A DNA stretch of 16,802 bases from an uncultured Alphaproteobacteria bacterium (GTDB lineage Bacteria; Pseudomonadota; Alphaproteobacteria; RUG11792), in NCBI GenBank assembly GCA_958448685.1, contig CAUDEV010000018.1, forward strand, positions 1 to 16,802, read 5' to 3'. Numbering within the stretch: the stretch's first letter is position 1; each line of letters starts with the position of its first letter. The position numbers and the translations under genes were made by a program. The notes under the pieces were generated by a model that worked only from the letters and a program-made list of their open reading frames with translations, made no database searches and was not told the DNA's origin. This document shows, in pieces, positions 7,149 to 13,686 of this stretch.

Positions 7149-7949
7149 TCATTTATCTCTTGGAGAAGAAGAGCTTCCCGCTAATATTCCTCCATCTATT
7201 ATTATTTCACTTCCTGTCATAAATGACGATTCATCTGAAGCAAGATACAATACTAAATTGGCAACATCGATAGGTTTTCCCATACGTTTTAAAGGAATTC
7301 CAGCTGCGATTGATTCTATTGCTTCTTGACGTTCTTTGAGCGTTTTCCCCATCATGTGACTCCAAATATCCGTTTCTATAGCAGCTGGATGAATTGAATT
7401 ACATCTGATGTTATAATTCTTATCGGCACAATATAACGCAACAGATTTCGTGAAATTTCTGATAGCGGCCTTTGAAGAAGAGTATGCAACTGAATTTGGA
7501 ATACCAACAATTCCAGATCTCGATGACATGTTGATAATTGATCCTCCGTGATTTTTCATGTATCTTATAGCTAATTTACAACCAAAAAATACACTGTTGA
7601 GATTTATATCATGAATTATCTTCCAACTCTCAAATGAAGCATTTTCTGGATCTTGTGGGCCAAATTTCTCAGATGTTCCCATAATTCCTGCGTTGTTAAA
7701 TAATATATCAACTTTACCGAAATGTTCTATGCAATATTCAAAACAATTTTGCCATTCTTCTTTATTCGAAACATCTAAATGAAAATATTTTGAATTCGGT
7801 ATTCTATTTGATAATTTTTCTCCTATTTCATCTAAAATATCTGTTATTAGGACCTTACAACCTTCTTTTGAAAATAATTCCGCTGTTGCCGCGCCAATGC
7901 CTTTTGCAGAACCTGTTATTATTGAGACTTTATCTGATAATCTATTCAT
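7149..7949 (-). CDS. short-chain dehydrogenase/reductase (SDR)
   Basis: A classical SDR of 266 residues with a Rossmann fold. It shows the TGSAKGIG cofactor motif (12-19), Asp37 in VLITDI after the second strand, which usually indicates NAD(H) preference, NNAG (85-88), and the catalytic Ser143-Tyr156-Lys160 set (NMSSRSG, YSSSK). The C-terminus has the usual LYLASDESSFMTGSEIIIDGG. An exceptionally clear ribosome binding site GGAGGTGA precedes the ATG, with a promoter just upstream. The substrate is unknown. The sequence resembles hydroxysteroid/cyclohexanol-type dehydrogenases at least as much as FabG, and the gene is not in a fatty-acid cluster. Position next to a transposase relic and strong expression signals could indicate acquisition, but that is inference. 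Confidence 0.92.
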   Translation of the reverse strand: MNRLSDKVSIITGSAKGIGAATAELFSKEGCKVLITDILDEIGEKLSNRIPNSKYFHLDVSNKEEWQNCFEYCIEHFGKVDILFNNAGIMGTSEKFGPQDPENASFESWKIIHDINLNSVFFGCKLAIRYMKNHGGSIINMSSRSGIVGIPNSVAYSSSKAAIRNFTKSVALYCADKNYNIRCNSIHPAAIETDIWSHMMGKTLKERQEAIESIAAGIPLKRMGKPIDVANLVLYLASDESSFMTGSEIIIDGGILAGSSSSPRDK

Positions 7950-7970
7950 AATTCACCTCCCTATATTTAT

Positions 7971-7998
7971 ATTATAACAGATTTTCTATTTTTCTCAA
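7971..7998 (-). promoter_or_regulatory. promoter of the SDR gene
   Basis: On the reverse strand TTGAGA (7998-7993) and a perfect TATAAT (7976-7971) are 16 bp apart. The predicted start is near 7964, giving a leader of about 15 nt that is mostly the GGAGGTGA ribosome binding site. Confidence 0.7.
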
Positions 7999-8055
7999 AT
8001 AATTATCTTGATCTTTGTATTGAAATTAGTGAAAATTCTGTGGAAAGAATCCTAA

Positions 8056-8280
8056 AGAAACCCGATATACCAAGGTCTTTATCGACTCCTAGATATAGGA
8101 AATGCCAAACGTCGTGAATTTAAGCTTTATTTTCAGATGAAAATAGGAGAAAATGTACAATCGATCATATGGTAAGAACATTAAATAGCTTTACATAGGC
8201 CATTTCTTATTAAGTCTATACAAGTCGATGTAGGCATTGAATTTATGAAAGATTTTGATGTCTCACATCTTATGAACTAA
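8056..8280 (+). pseudogene. relic of a DDE integrase-type (IS481/IS3-like) transposase
   Basis: One forward frame reads RNPIYQGLYRLLDIGNAKR, continues through MKIGENVQSIIW, has two TAA stops (8170-8172 and 8182-8184), and resumes IALHRPFLIKSIQVDVGIEF then MKDF before a final stop at 8278-8280. The second part matches the conserved integrase-core pattern PFPIKxIQVDGGSEF, with the second catalytic Asp in QVDVG and Glu replaced or displaced. The first part has an Asp at the place of the first catalytic residue. No terminal inverted repeats were identified, so only a fragment remains. It fills most of the gap between the SDR promoter and ddl. Confidence 0.5.
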
Positions 8281-8358
8281 TATAAATTTTCAAAACATGT
8301 TTGGAATTCGTTCGTTTTTGATATAAAATTAAATATCACTTGGATTTGTGTAAGATAA

Positions 8359-9276
8359 ATGAAAATAGCTGTTTTATATGGTGGATGGAGTCCCGAACGT
8401 GAAATTTCCATTAAATCAGGAAAAAATATCTCTAAAATTCTCTCAAAATTAGGGTATGAAGTTTCTGAGATAGATGTTAAGAAGGATTTGAGATATTTAA
8501 CCAACGAACTTTATAAAATTAATCCTGATTTTGTGTTTAATACTTTGCATGGTTTTGGAGGAGAGGATGGAGTACTTCAAGGCTTTTTAGAAATTTTCGG
8601 AAAGCCATATAGCAATAGTGGTGTTATGAGTTCTGCGATCTGTTTTGATAAAGCAGTTTGTAAATCTATACTAAAACATAAAGGAGTCAGGGTAATTGAA
8701 GGAACCGAAATTAAATCCTCAGATATTTCTGATATAAATACAACTGAAAATTTGAAATTTGATTATCCTTTTGTTATAAAGCCTGCATCAAATGGTTCGA
8801 GTGTTGGTGTTTTCATTATATATAACAAAACCAACTTGGAAAATCTAAAGAAAAAGACTTGGTCCTTTGGAGAAAAAGTAATTATCGAGAAATACATAAA
8901 AGGACGAGAATTCACTATTTTGGTTTTAAATGGAAAAGCTATTGGCGCTGTTGAAATAACTTATAAAAACCAATTTTATGATTTTGAAAGTAAATATGAC
9001 ATAGGAGGATCAAGTCATATCGCGGACTATAAATTAAACGAATCTGTAAAGTCTGAAATGTTTAGAATGTCTGAGATAGCTTTTTCAGCTTGTGAATGCA
9101 AAGGAATTGCCAGGATAGATTTCAGATATGATGGCGAAAATGTATATTTTCTGGAAATTAATACCCAGCCGGGAATGACAGACGTTTCTCTTGTTCCTGA
9201 TATTGCAAAATTTAATGGTATATCAATGGAAAATCTACTGCAAGAAGTAATAAAATGCTCATTTCCTGATTCATGA
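8359..9276 (+). CDS. ddl: D-alanine--D-alanine ligase
   Basis: Ddl joins two D-alanines with ATP for the peptidoglycan stem peptide, so the organism keeps a cell-wall pathway. The 305 residues show the ATP-grasp layout and the family's key sites: GGWSPEREIS with Glu13 (Glu15 of E. coli DdlB), NTLHGFGGEDGVLQG, KPASNGSSVGV, Tyr213 in ESKYD, Arg252 and Asp254 in ARIDFRYDG, and Glu266 and Asn268 in FLEINTQPGMTDVSLVP. All expected catalytic residues are present. Usually ddl sits in the mur-fts cluster between murB and ftsQ; here it is alone, between a transposase relic and a decayed frame, so the cluster has been broken up. No strong ribosome binding site is seen before ATG 8359. Confidence 0.95.
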   Translation: MKIAVLYGGWSPEREISIKSGKNISKILSKLGYEVSEIDVKKDLRYLTNELYKINPDFVFNTLHGFGGEDGVLQGFLEIFGKPYSNSGVMSSAICFDKAVCKSILKHKGVRVIEGTEIKSSDISDINTTENLKFDYPFVIKPASNGSSVGVFIIYNKTNLENLKKKTWSFGEKVIIEKYIKGREFTILVLNGKAIGAVEITYKNQFYDFESKYDIGGSSHIADYKLNESVKSEMFRMSEIAFSACECKGIARIDFRYDGENVYFLEINTQPGMTDVSLVPDIAKFNGISMENLLQEVIKCSFPDS

Positions 9277-9284
9277 ATTATATC

Positions 9285-9494
9285 CTAAGGTAGATAAAAC
9301 AAATATCTAACATCATATTCTGAGATTGGTAAATACATTGATAATAATCTGTCTACCGAAAGCGCTATAGGTACCCCTGCGGTGTCAATGAAGTTTTCCG
9401 GTGAGGCTGTCTTTCTAATTCACGTTTCGTGCAATGACTTATTTTGATAGGTTAATTGTAAAGTCACAACTTCTTCAATATGGTTTAATGTTAA
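9285..9494 (-). pseudogene. decayed reading frame of unknown family
   Basis: One reverse frame gives about 70 codons that look like protein: LTLNHIEEVVTLQLTYQNKS, LHET, a TGA stop (9422-9420), then IRKTASPENF, IDTAGVPIALSVDRLLSMYL and PISEYDVRYLFYLP before TAG at 9287-9285. The piece AGVPIALSVDRLL faintly resembles motif 3 of class II aminoacyl-tRNA synthetases (G-x-ALG-x-DRL), but this is too short to assign. Upstream the frame is closed by more stops and no start is visible. It converges on ddl with 8 bp between the stops. It is probably the C-terminal remnant of a lost gene. Confidence 0.35.
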
Positions 9495-9558
9495 CTAACA
9501 TCCATCCTATAAGATGGAAGGGTTTATAGTGTAAATCGCGTAAAACTGAGGAGTCAAG

Positions 9559-9700
9559 GGGCGCGCGGCGTGTGGTAAAATTAACGAGTATACCATACGC
9601 CGCGCGCCTGAATACCCCATATTTTTAGGATATACATTATAATTCTTTCACGTTAAATTCTAAAAAGTCTCATAAAATTTTAGGTATTTTTACGGGACTT
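9559..9700 (-). repeat. dispersed palindromic repeat, copy 1 (reverse orientation)
   Basis: Read on the reverse strand from 9700, this starts with an AAGTCCCGTAAAA...TTTTATGAGACTT hairpin, continues TTTTTAGAATTTAACGTG, then ATTATAATGTATATCCT and GGTATTCAG, and ends in a GC-rich hairpin (9560-9608). The same order of sequence is found at 16684-16802, and its first third at 15535-15593. It lies between ddl and rpsA and has no coding potential. Confidence 0.8.
9560..9608. repeat. GC-rich 18-bp hairpin within repeat copy 1
   Basis: The left arm (9560-9577, starting GGCGCGCGGCGTGTGG) pairs with the right arm (9591-9608, ending CGCCGCGCGCC) over 18 bp with one G-T pair, around a 13-base loop AAATTAACGAGTA. 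This is by far the most GC-rich stretch in the window. It could stop transcripts or be a protein-binding palindrome, but there is no T-run after either arm. Confidence 0.85.
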
Positions 9701-9768
9701 CGTTTCAAATTTTCATATTGTTAATATACTTGCCAATTCCCATATTCTTTTCTTCTTTAAAAATATTT

Positions 9769-9796
9769 TAGACTTTGATAAAATATATTTTATAGT
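9769..9796 (+). promoter_or_regulatory. candidate rpsA promoter
   Basis: TAGACT (9769-9774) and TATAGT (9791-9796) are separated by 16 bp. The predicted start near 9803 gives a leader of about 48 nt before ATG 9851. The leader holds a small hairpin, GCAAGATT (9809-9816) with AATCTTTGC (9822-9830), one base bulged, around a T5 loop. Confidence 0.45.
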
Positions 9797-9850
9797 GTAA
9801 CTTTTTTCGCAAGATTTTTTTAATCTTTGCTCAATAAAATTTAGGTGAAT

Positions 9851-11539
9851 ATGGAAATAAATGAAAACCGCAGCTTTGCCGAGTTGCTTGAAGAATCTCT
9901 AAAAGGAAAGAATTCTTTAGAAGGAAAAGTCGTTCAAGGAACTATAGTTGCGATAAAAAATGATAAAGCAATAATTGATGTTGGTTTGAAATCAGAAGGT
10001 AGATTATTTTTAAATGATATAAAGTCTTTAAAAGGTACTGATGAAGTTTCTGTGGGAGATACTTTAGAAGTCTTCGTTGAACGTTTTGAAGATAAAAATG
10101 GTGAGCCTGTTTTGAGCATTGAAAAAGCAAAAAAAGAAGCAATTTGGAAAGATTTAGAAAAGAAACTTGAAACCGGAGAAACTATTGATGCGGTTATTAC
10201 CGGAAGAACAAAAGGTGGATTTTCAGTTGATATCAATGGAACTGTTGCTTTCTTGCCAGGAAGCCAAGTTGATTTAAGAATTGTAAAAGACATCACGCCT
10301 CTATTAAATCTGAAGCAACCATTTAAAATTTTAAAGATGGATAGAGTAAGAAATAACATAGTTGTTTCCAGAAGATCTGTTCTTGAGGCAGCCAGATTGG
10401 AATCTAGATCAGAGGTTATGTCGAAACTTGAAGAAGGAATGGTAACGACTGGTATTGTTAAAAATATTACTGATTATGGTGTTTTCGTTGATATTGGAGG
10501 AATCGACGGATTGCTACATGTTACTGATATGTCTTGGAAGAGAATAGCATCACCTTCAGAATTAGTAAAAGTGGGAGATAGCGTTCAAGTCCAAGTTATA
10601 AAATTCAATAAAGATTCTGGAAGAATTTCACTTGGTATGAAGCAATTAGTTCAAACTCCATGGGAAAATATTGAACAAAGATATATCGTTGGTGAGAAAT
10701 ATAAAGGAAAAGTTGTAAATATCACTGATTATGGAGTTTTCGTTGAACTCGAAGATTGTATTGAAGGAATGATATATATGACAGAACTCAGTTGGGTTCG
10801 CAAAAATATTCAACCAAGCAAAATAGTTAATATCGGCGATGAAGTTGAAGTTATGGTTCTTGAAGTCAATCCTCAAAAACGTAAAATAAGTTTGGGATTA
10901 AAGCAATGCCAAGAAAATCCATGGAAAAAATTTGCTGAAGAACATCCAGTTGGAGCGAAACTTGAAGGTATTGTTAAAAACATTACGGAATTTGGAATTT
11001 TCGTTGGAGTTAATGATTTGCTCGACGGAATGGTTCATATGTCAGATGTTTCTTGGAATGACGGATCAAGAGATGATAAATCAAAAGATATTGAAAAAGG
11101 TCAGAAAATTGACGTTATCGTCCTTGATGTAAATCCTGAAAAAGAAAGAATTAACCTTGGAATAAAACAATTAGCAGATGATCCTTATGCAGAAGCTGCA
11201 GAAAACACCAAAAAAGGTGACGTAGTTGTTGCTGAAATCAAGGAAATACACACAGCTGGGGTTGATGTTGTTCTTGAAAATGGACTTTCTGGATTTATTA
11301 AGAAATCTAATATTTCAAGCGAAAAATCCAAACAAAAGACAGATTCCCTTGCTGTTGGAGAAAAAGTTGAAGCCCTTGTGCTTAATATTGAAAAAACATC
11401 AAGAAGAGTTAATCTTTCAATAAAAGCTTTAGAAATCCAAAGAGAAAAAGAAGCCTTACAACAATTTGGATCAACTGATAGTGGAGCAAGCCTTGGAGAT
11501 ATCTTAGGAGAAGCTCTTAAAAAGAAAGAAGAAAAATAA
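9851..11539 (+). CDS. rpsA: 30S ribosomal protein S1
   Basis: S1 brings mRNA to the 30S subunit and is needed to start translation on weak leaders, which fits the many poor Shine-Dalgarno sites in this window. Six S1 RNA-binding domains are visible in order: GTIVAIKNDKAIIDVG, ITGRTKGGFSVDING, GIVKNITDYGVFVDIGGIDG, GKVVNITDYGVFVELEDCIE, GIVKNITEFGIFVGVNDLLD and IKEIHTAGVDVVLENG. Domains 3 to 5 are the most alike. The 562-residue length is normal. ATG 9851 is preferred to GTG 9845 because the GTG lies inside the ribosome binding site TTAGGTGA. The gene ends in a lysine/glutamate-rich tail (ALKKKEEK). Confidence 0.96.
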   Translation: MEINENRSFAELLEESLKGKNSLEGKVVQGTIVAIKNDKAIIDVGLKSEGRLFLNDIKSLKGTDEVSVGDTLEVFVERFEDKNGEPVLSIEKAKKEAIWKDLEKKLETGETIDAVITGRTKGGFSVDINGTVAFLPGSQVDLRIVKDITPLLNLKQPFKILKMDRVRNNIVVSRRSVLEAARLESRSEVMSKLEEGMVTTGIVKNITDYGVFVDIGGIDGLLHVTDMSWKRIASPSELVKVGDSVQVQVIKFNKDSGRISLGMKQLVQTPWENIEQRYIVGEKYKGKVVNITDYGVFVELEDCIEGMIYMTELSWVRKNIQPSKIVNIGDEVEVMVLEVNPQKRKISLGLKQCQENPWKKFAEEHPVGAKLEGIVKNITEFGIFVGVNDLLDGMVHMSDVSWNDGSRDDKSKDIEKGQKIDVIVLDVNPEKERINLGIKQLADDPYAEAAENTKKGDVVVAEIKEIHTAGVDVVLENGLSGFIKKSNISSEKSKQKTDSLAVGEKVEALVLNIEKTSRRVNLSIKALEIQREKEALQQFGSTDSGASLGDILGEALKKKEEK

Positions 11540-11550
11540 GGGTATTTAAA

Positions 11551-11576
11551 AGGTGGAGAAATCCACCTCCTCTTTC
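11551..11576 (+). terminator. intrinsic terminator/attenuator-like hairpin after rpsA
   Basis: AGGTGGA (11551-11557) and TCCACCT (11562-11568) form a perfect 7-bp stem with a GAAA loop, followed by CCTCTTTC. It lies 11 bp after the rpsA stop and 11 bp before the next ATG. The tail is pyrimidine-rich but not a pure T-run, so partial read-through into the SemiSWEET-thiN pair is plausible. Confidence 0.6.
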
Positions 11577-11579
11577 ATT

Positions 11580-11843
11580 ATGAATTTTATAGAAAATTTT
11601 TTCGGAACGGCAGCTTTAGTAACCAGTATTATAGGTCTGATTCCTCAAATTTATAAATCATTCAAAACAAAATCTACTAACGATATCTCAATGATCATGC
11701 TTTTGAATTATTTTGTATGTTCTATATCATGGATTGTATATGGAGTTTATACAAAATCTGTTTTTGTTATTTGGAGTAATATAATCGGTTTGATAACAAG
11801 TTTCATTTCGATACTTCAAAAAAGATATTATGATAGGCAATAA
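11580..11843 (+). CDS. SemiSWEET / PQ-loop family transporter
   Basis: An 87-residue membrane protein with three predicted helices and one PQ-loop repeat: helix 1 FFGTAALVTSIIGL, then the signature IPQIYKSFKTKSTNDIS, helix 2 MIMLLNYFVCSISWIVYG and helix 3 VIWSNIIGLITSFISIL. SemiSWEETs work as dimers in the inner membrane and usually move small sugars down a gradient. ATG 11580 is chosen because the longer frame from GTG 11553 would begin inside the upstream hairpin. No Shine-Dalgarno sequence is seen. Its end overlaps the start of thiN by 14 bp, so the two are probably translated together. That pairing suggests the substrate may be thiamine or a precursor rather than sugar, which is inference. 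Confidence 0.88.
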   Translation: MNFIENFFGTAALVTSIIGLIPQIYKSFKTKSTNDISMIMLLNYFVCSISWIVYGVYTKSVFVIWSNIIGLITSFISILQKRYYDRQ

Positions 11844-12486
11844 TATTTTTGATTTTTCAAAATTTAAATCCATATTATGTTTAAATGGAAAGCTTCCCTC
11901 ATATAAAACCTTAATAAATCTTAACTTACCGATTATTGCAGCTGATGGAGCTGTAAATAAGCTATTTGATATGGGAATAATACCAAATATTGTTATTGGG
12001 GATTTGGATAGTGTTTCTTCTGATTTACTAAGCAGAATTCCACATTTAAAAGATTTAGATCAAAACTATTCCGATTTTCAAAAAGCTTATAGATATATAG
12101 CTTCAAATAACTTGAATCCCTCTATTGTGTGCGGCATATCTGGAGGCTTTTTAGATCATATTCTTAACAACATTAATATATTTATGAAGCTGGAAAATAA
12201 CATATTTATGGATGATGAAATTATAGGATTTTGTTTGCATGGGAAACGTACATTAAAAACAACAATAGCAACAAAAATTTCGATATTTGGAATTCCGAGT
12301 TGCAAGATTTCAACACAAGGGCTTAAATGGGAATTAAATAATGAGTTATTATCTTTTCCTGGAAAAAACTCATCTCTAAATAGAGCGAAAAAACAAGAGA
12401 TTTCAATTGAAGTTTTTGACGGAACTGCATTGATAATCATTTATAAAAACATTATAAATGATGCAGGATTAGAGGAAATCAAATAA
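11830..12486 (+). CDS. thiN: thiamine pyrophosphokinase
   Basis: This enzyme makes thiamine pyrophosphate from thiamine and ATP, so the organism can use salvaged thiamine. The 218 residues contain the family pattern: PIIAADGAVNKLFDMGI, then IVIGDLDSV (57-61 bind metal and nucleotide), DQNYSDFQKA (family DQNxTDFxKA), GGFLDHILNNI (family GGRxDHxLxNI; the Arg is replaced by Phe here), and a C-terminal beta domain with KISIFGIPSCKISTQGLKWEL, which binds thiamine. No de novo thi genes are nearby. It overlaps the PQ-loop gene upstream by 14 bp. Its last 18 bp overlap the tail of the convergent BPL_N gene. Confidence 0.92.
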   Translation: MIGNNIFDFSKFKSILCLNGKLPSYKTLINLNLPIIAADGAVNKLFDMGIIPNIVIGDLDSVSSDLLSRIPHLKDLDQNYSDFQKAYRYIASNNLNPSIVCGISGGFLDHILNNINIFMKLENNIFMDDEIIGFCLHGKRTLKTTIATKISIFGIPSCKISTQGLKWELNNELLSFPGKNSSLNRAKKQEISIEVFDGTALIIIYKNIINDAGLEEIK

Positions 12487-13173
12487 CTTTTTTAACTCTG
12501 AATCTAACTTCGGTTTTGTTAATTTTATCTTATTTGAAATTATTTTATCATTTCCTGATGTTTCAAAATGCACACCACTTAAAATCGCAATTCCTGAACT
12601 TATATGACATTTTATAATAGCTGGTAAATTATTTTCCGTATAGGTTGCTGTAATTTCAACATTTTTCATACTATTTGCTGAGCTTGGAATAAATGTACCA
12701 CCACCGTTATAATATACATAGACTTCAGCTCCTGAAAAATTAACTTTCGCAGCACAAGCTCCAGAATCGTCATCGTAATTATATGGCTTTAGTATTGGAC
12801 CGAATGTTGTTCCTTCAAACAACGCAAGACTTCGTTTTTCGATTATTTCCAAATCCGTTCCTTTGGCAAATTCCAAAGAACTTCCGGCAAAATATGCTCC
12901 CGCACAAATTCCCAAGTATTTTCCACCATTCTTTATAAAACTTCTTATTTTTTTACAACCAATTTCTCCGAGATTTTTCTCATACCATGAATCAGCTCCT
13001 CCCGGGAAAACTATAAGTTCTGTGCTATCTTCCCAGTTTTCATTAATTACATTCCAATAGTAAATGTATTTTATTTCATATTTCAAATTTACAAAATTTT
13101 TTAAGAAATAATAAATATCTTTTATGCAATCAACAGATGTTCCTAAACCAGAATATATAAGTATGTTCTTCAT
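12469..13173 (-). CDS. BPL_N-domain (biotin-protein-ligase N-terminal-like) amidotransferase-fold protein
   Basis: A 234-residue protein of the class I glutamine-amidotransferase-like fold, of the type fused to the N-terminus of eukaryotic biotin protein ligases and found alone in some bacteria. Visible motifs are MKNILIYSGLGTS, ELIVFPGGADSWYEKNLGE, GKYLGICAGAYFAGSS with the likely nucleophilic cysteine in the elbow (about residue 90), and SGVHFETSG near the end where a catalytic His-Glu pair would sit. No biotin ligase catalytic domain is attached. The reaction is unknown. ATG 13173 is preferred over TTG 13182. It starts only 9 bp after the 3' end of tRNA-Pro, so it shares that transcript and would be almost leaderless after tRNA processing. 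Confidence 0.82.
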   Translation of the reverse strand: MKNILIYSGLGTSVDCIKDIYYFLKNFVNLKYEIKYIYYWNVINENWEDSTELIVFPGGADSWYEKNLGEIGCKKIRSFIKNGGKYLGICAGAYFAGSSLEFAKGTDLEIIEKRSLALFEGTTFGPILKPYNYDDDSGACAAKVNFSGAEVYVYYNGGGTFIPSSANSMKNVEITATYTENNLPAIIKCHISSGIAILSGVHFETSGNDKIISNKIKLTKPKLDSELKKLFDFL

Positions 13174-13182
13174 AAATATCAA

Positions 13183-13259
13183 TGGTCGGGAAGAGAGGAT
13201 TCGAACCTCCGGCCCACTGCTCCCAAAGCAGTTGCGCTACCAGGCTGCGCTACTTCCCG
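13183..13259 (-). tRNA. tRNA-Pro (anticodon TGG)
   Basis: Reverse-strand cloverleaf with acceptor CGGGAAG/CTTCCCG, discriminator A and encoded CCA (13183-13185). The anticodon stem CTGC/GCAG brackets the loop with anticodon TGG, reading CCN proline codons. The T-loop has GGTTCGAATCC. It is the first element of the transcript that includes the BPL_N-domain gene. Confidence 0.97.
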
Positions 13260-13267
13260 TTATTATA

Positions 13268-13296
13268 ATTATCCTACAGGTGATATATAATTTCAA
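13268..13296 (-). promoter_or_regulatory. promoter of the tRNA-Pro / BPL_N transcript
   Basis: On the reverse strand TTGAAA (13296-13291) and GATAAT (13273-13268) have exactly 17 bp between them. The predicted start near 13261 almost coincides with the mature 5' end of tRNA-Pro at 13259. Confidence 0.65.
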
Positions 13297-13626
13297 GAAG
13301 AATTTTTAATGTTGTATTAGTTGGTTCATAAGAAGCGAGACAAAAAGAGAATCTCCTAGCACAGATTTAATATACAAAAAGGGGTATTAGCCTTGCAAGG
13401 AAAAATTTGGACGAGAGACCATCCAAAAGTTTTTTGTAAATGGATCAAAAAATAGAACCGTAATTAACAACCTATCAGAAAATAAGATAGTTAACTGCGA
13501 GTAACATTAGGCTTTAATATATTATTTCTTATCCCTATATCCTTTCGCTTTACACAGAATTCTTACAACATCCGGCTAAAATGTGGAAATTCAGGGATTT
13601 TAAATTTATTAAATCGGTATTTCATT
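13297..13626. other. gene-free stretch between tRNA-Pro and radA
   Basis: No gene is supported here. Short forward and reverse frames are open for 20-45 codons, for example forward LQGKIWTRDHPKVFCKWIKK at about 13394-13455 and reverse MKYRFNKFKIPEFPHFSRML upstream of radA. They are broken by stops and have no recognised relatives. The region may be a decayed gene or insertion remnant. The radA promoter begins at its right end. Confidence 0.4.
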
Positions 13627-13656
13627 TGTGGAATCATTATATTAGTATGCTATAAT
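13627..13656 (+). promoter_or_regulatory. extended -10 promoter of radA-ogt
   Basis: TGCTATAAT (13648-13656) is an extended -10 box with a perfect TATAAT. A weak -35, TTGTGG (13627-13632), lies 18 bp upstream. The predicted start is near 13663, giving a leader of about 24 nt without a Shine-Dalgarno sequence. Confidence 0.65.
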
Positions 13657-13686
13657 GTAAAAAAGATTTGATTTCCATAAAAAATT

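Noticed and set aside
9934..10359. Reverse 141-codon open frame inside rpsA
   Set aside because: It is the shadow of the S1 coding sequence; its composition follows the complementary codons and no start signal is present.
11561..11578. Resemblance of ATCCACCTCCTCTTTC to the 3' tail of 16S rRNA (anti-Shine-Dalgarno)
   Set aside because: It is explained by the 3' arm and tail of the hairpin after rpsA; no other 16S sequence is present.
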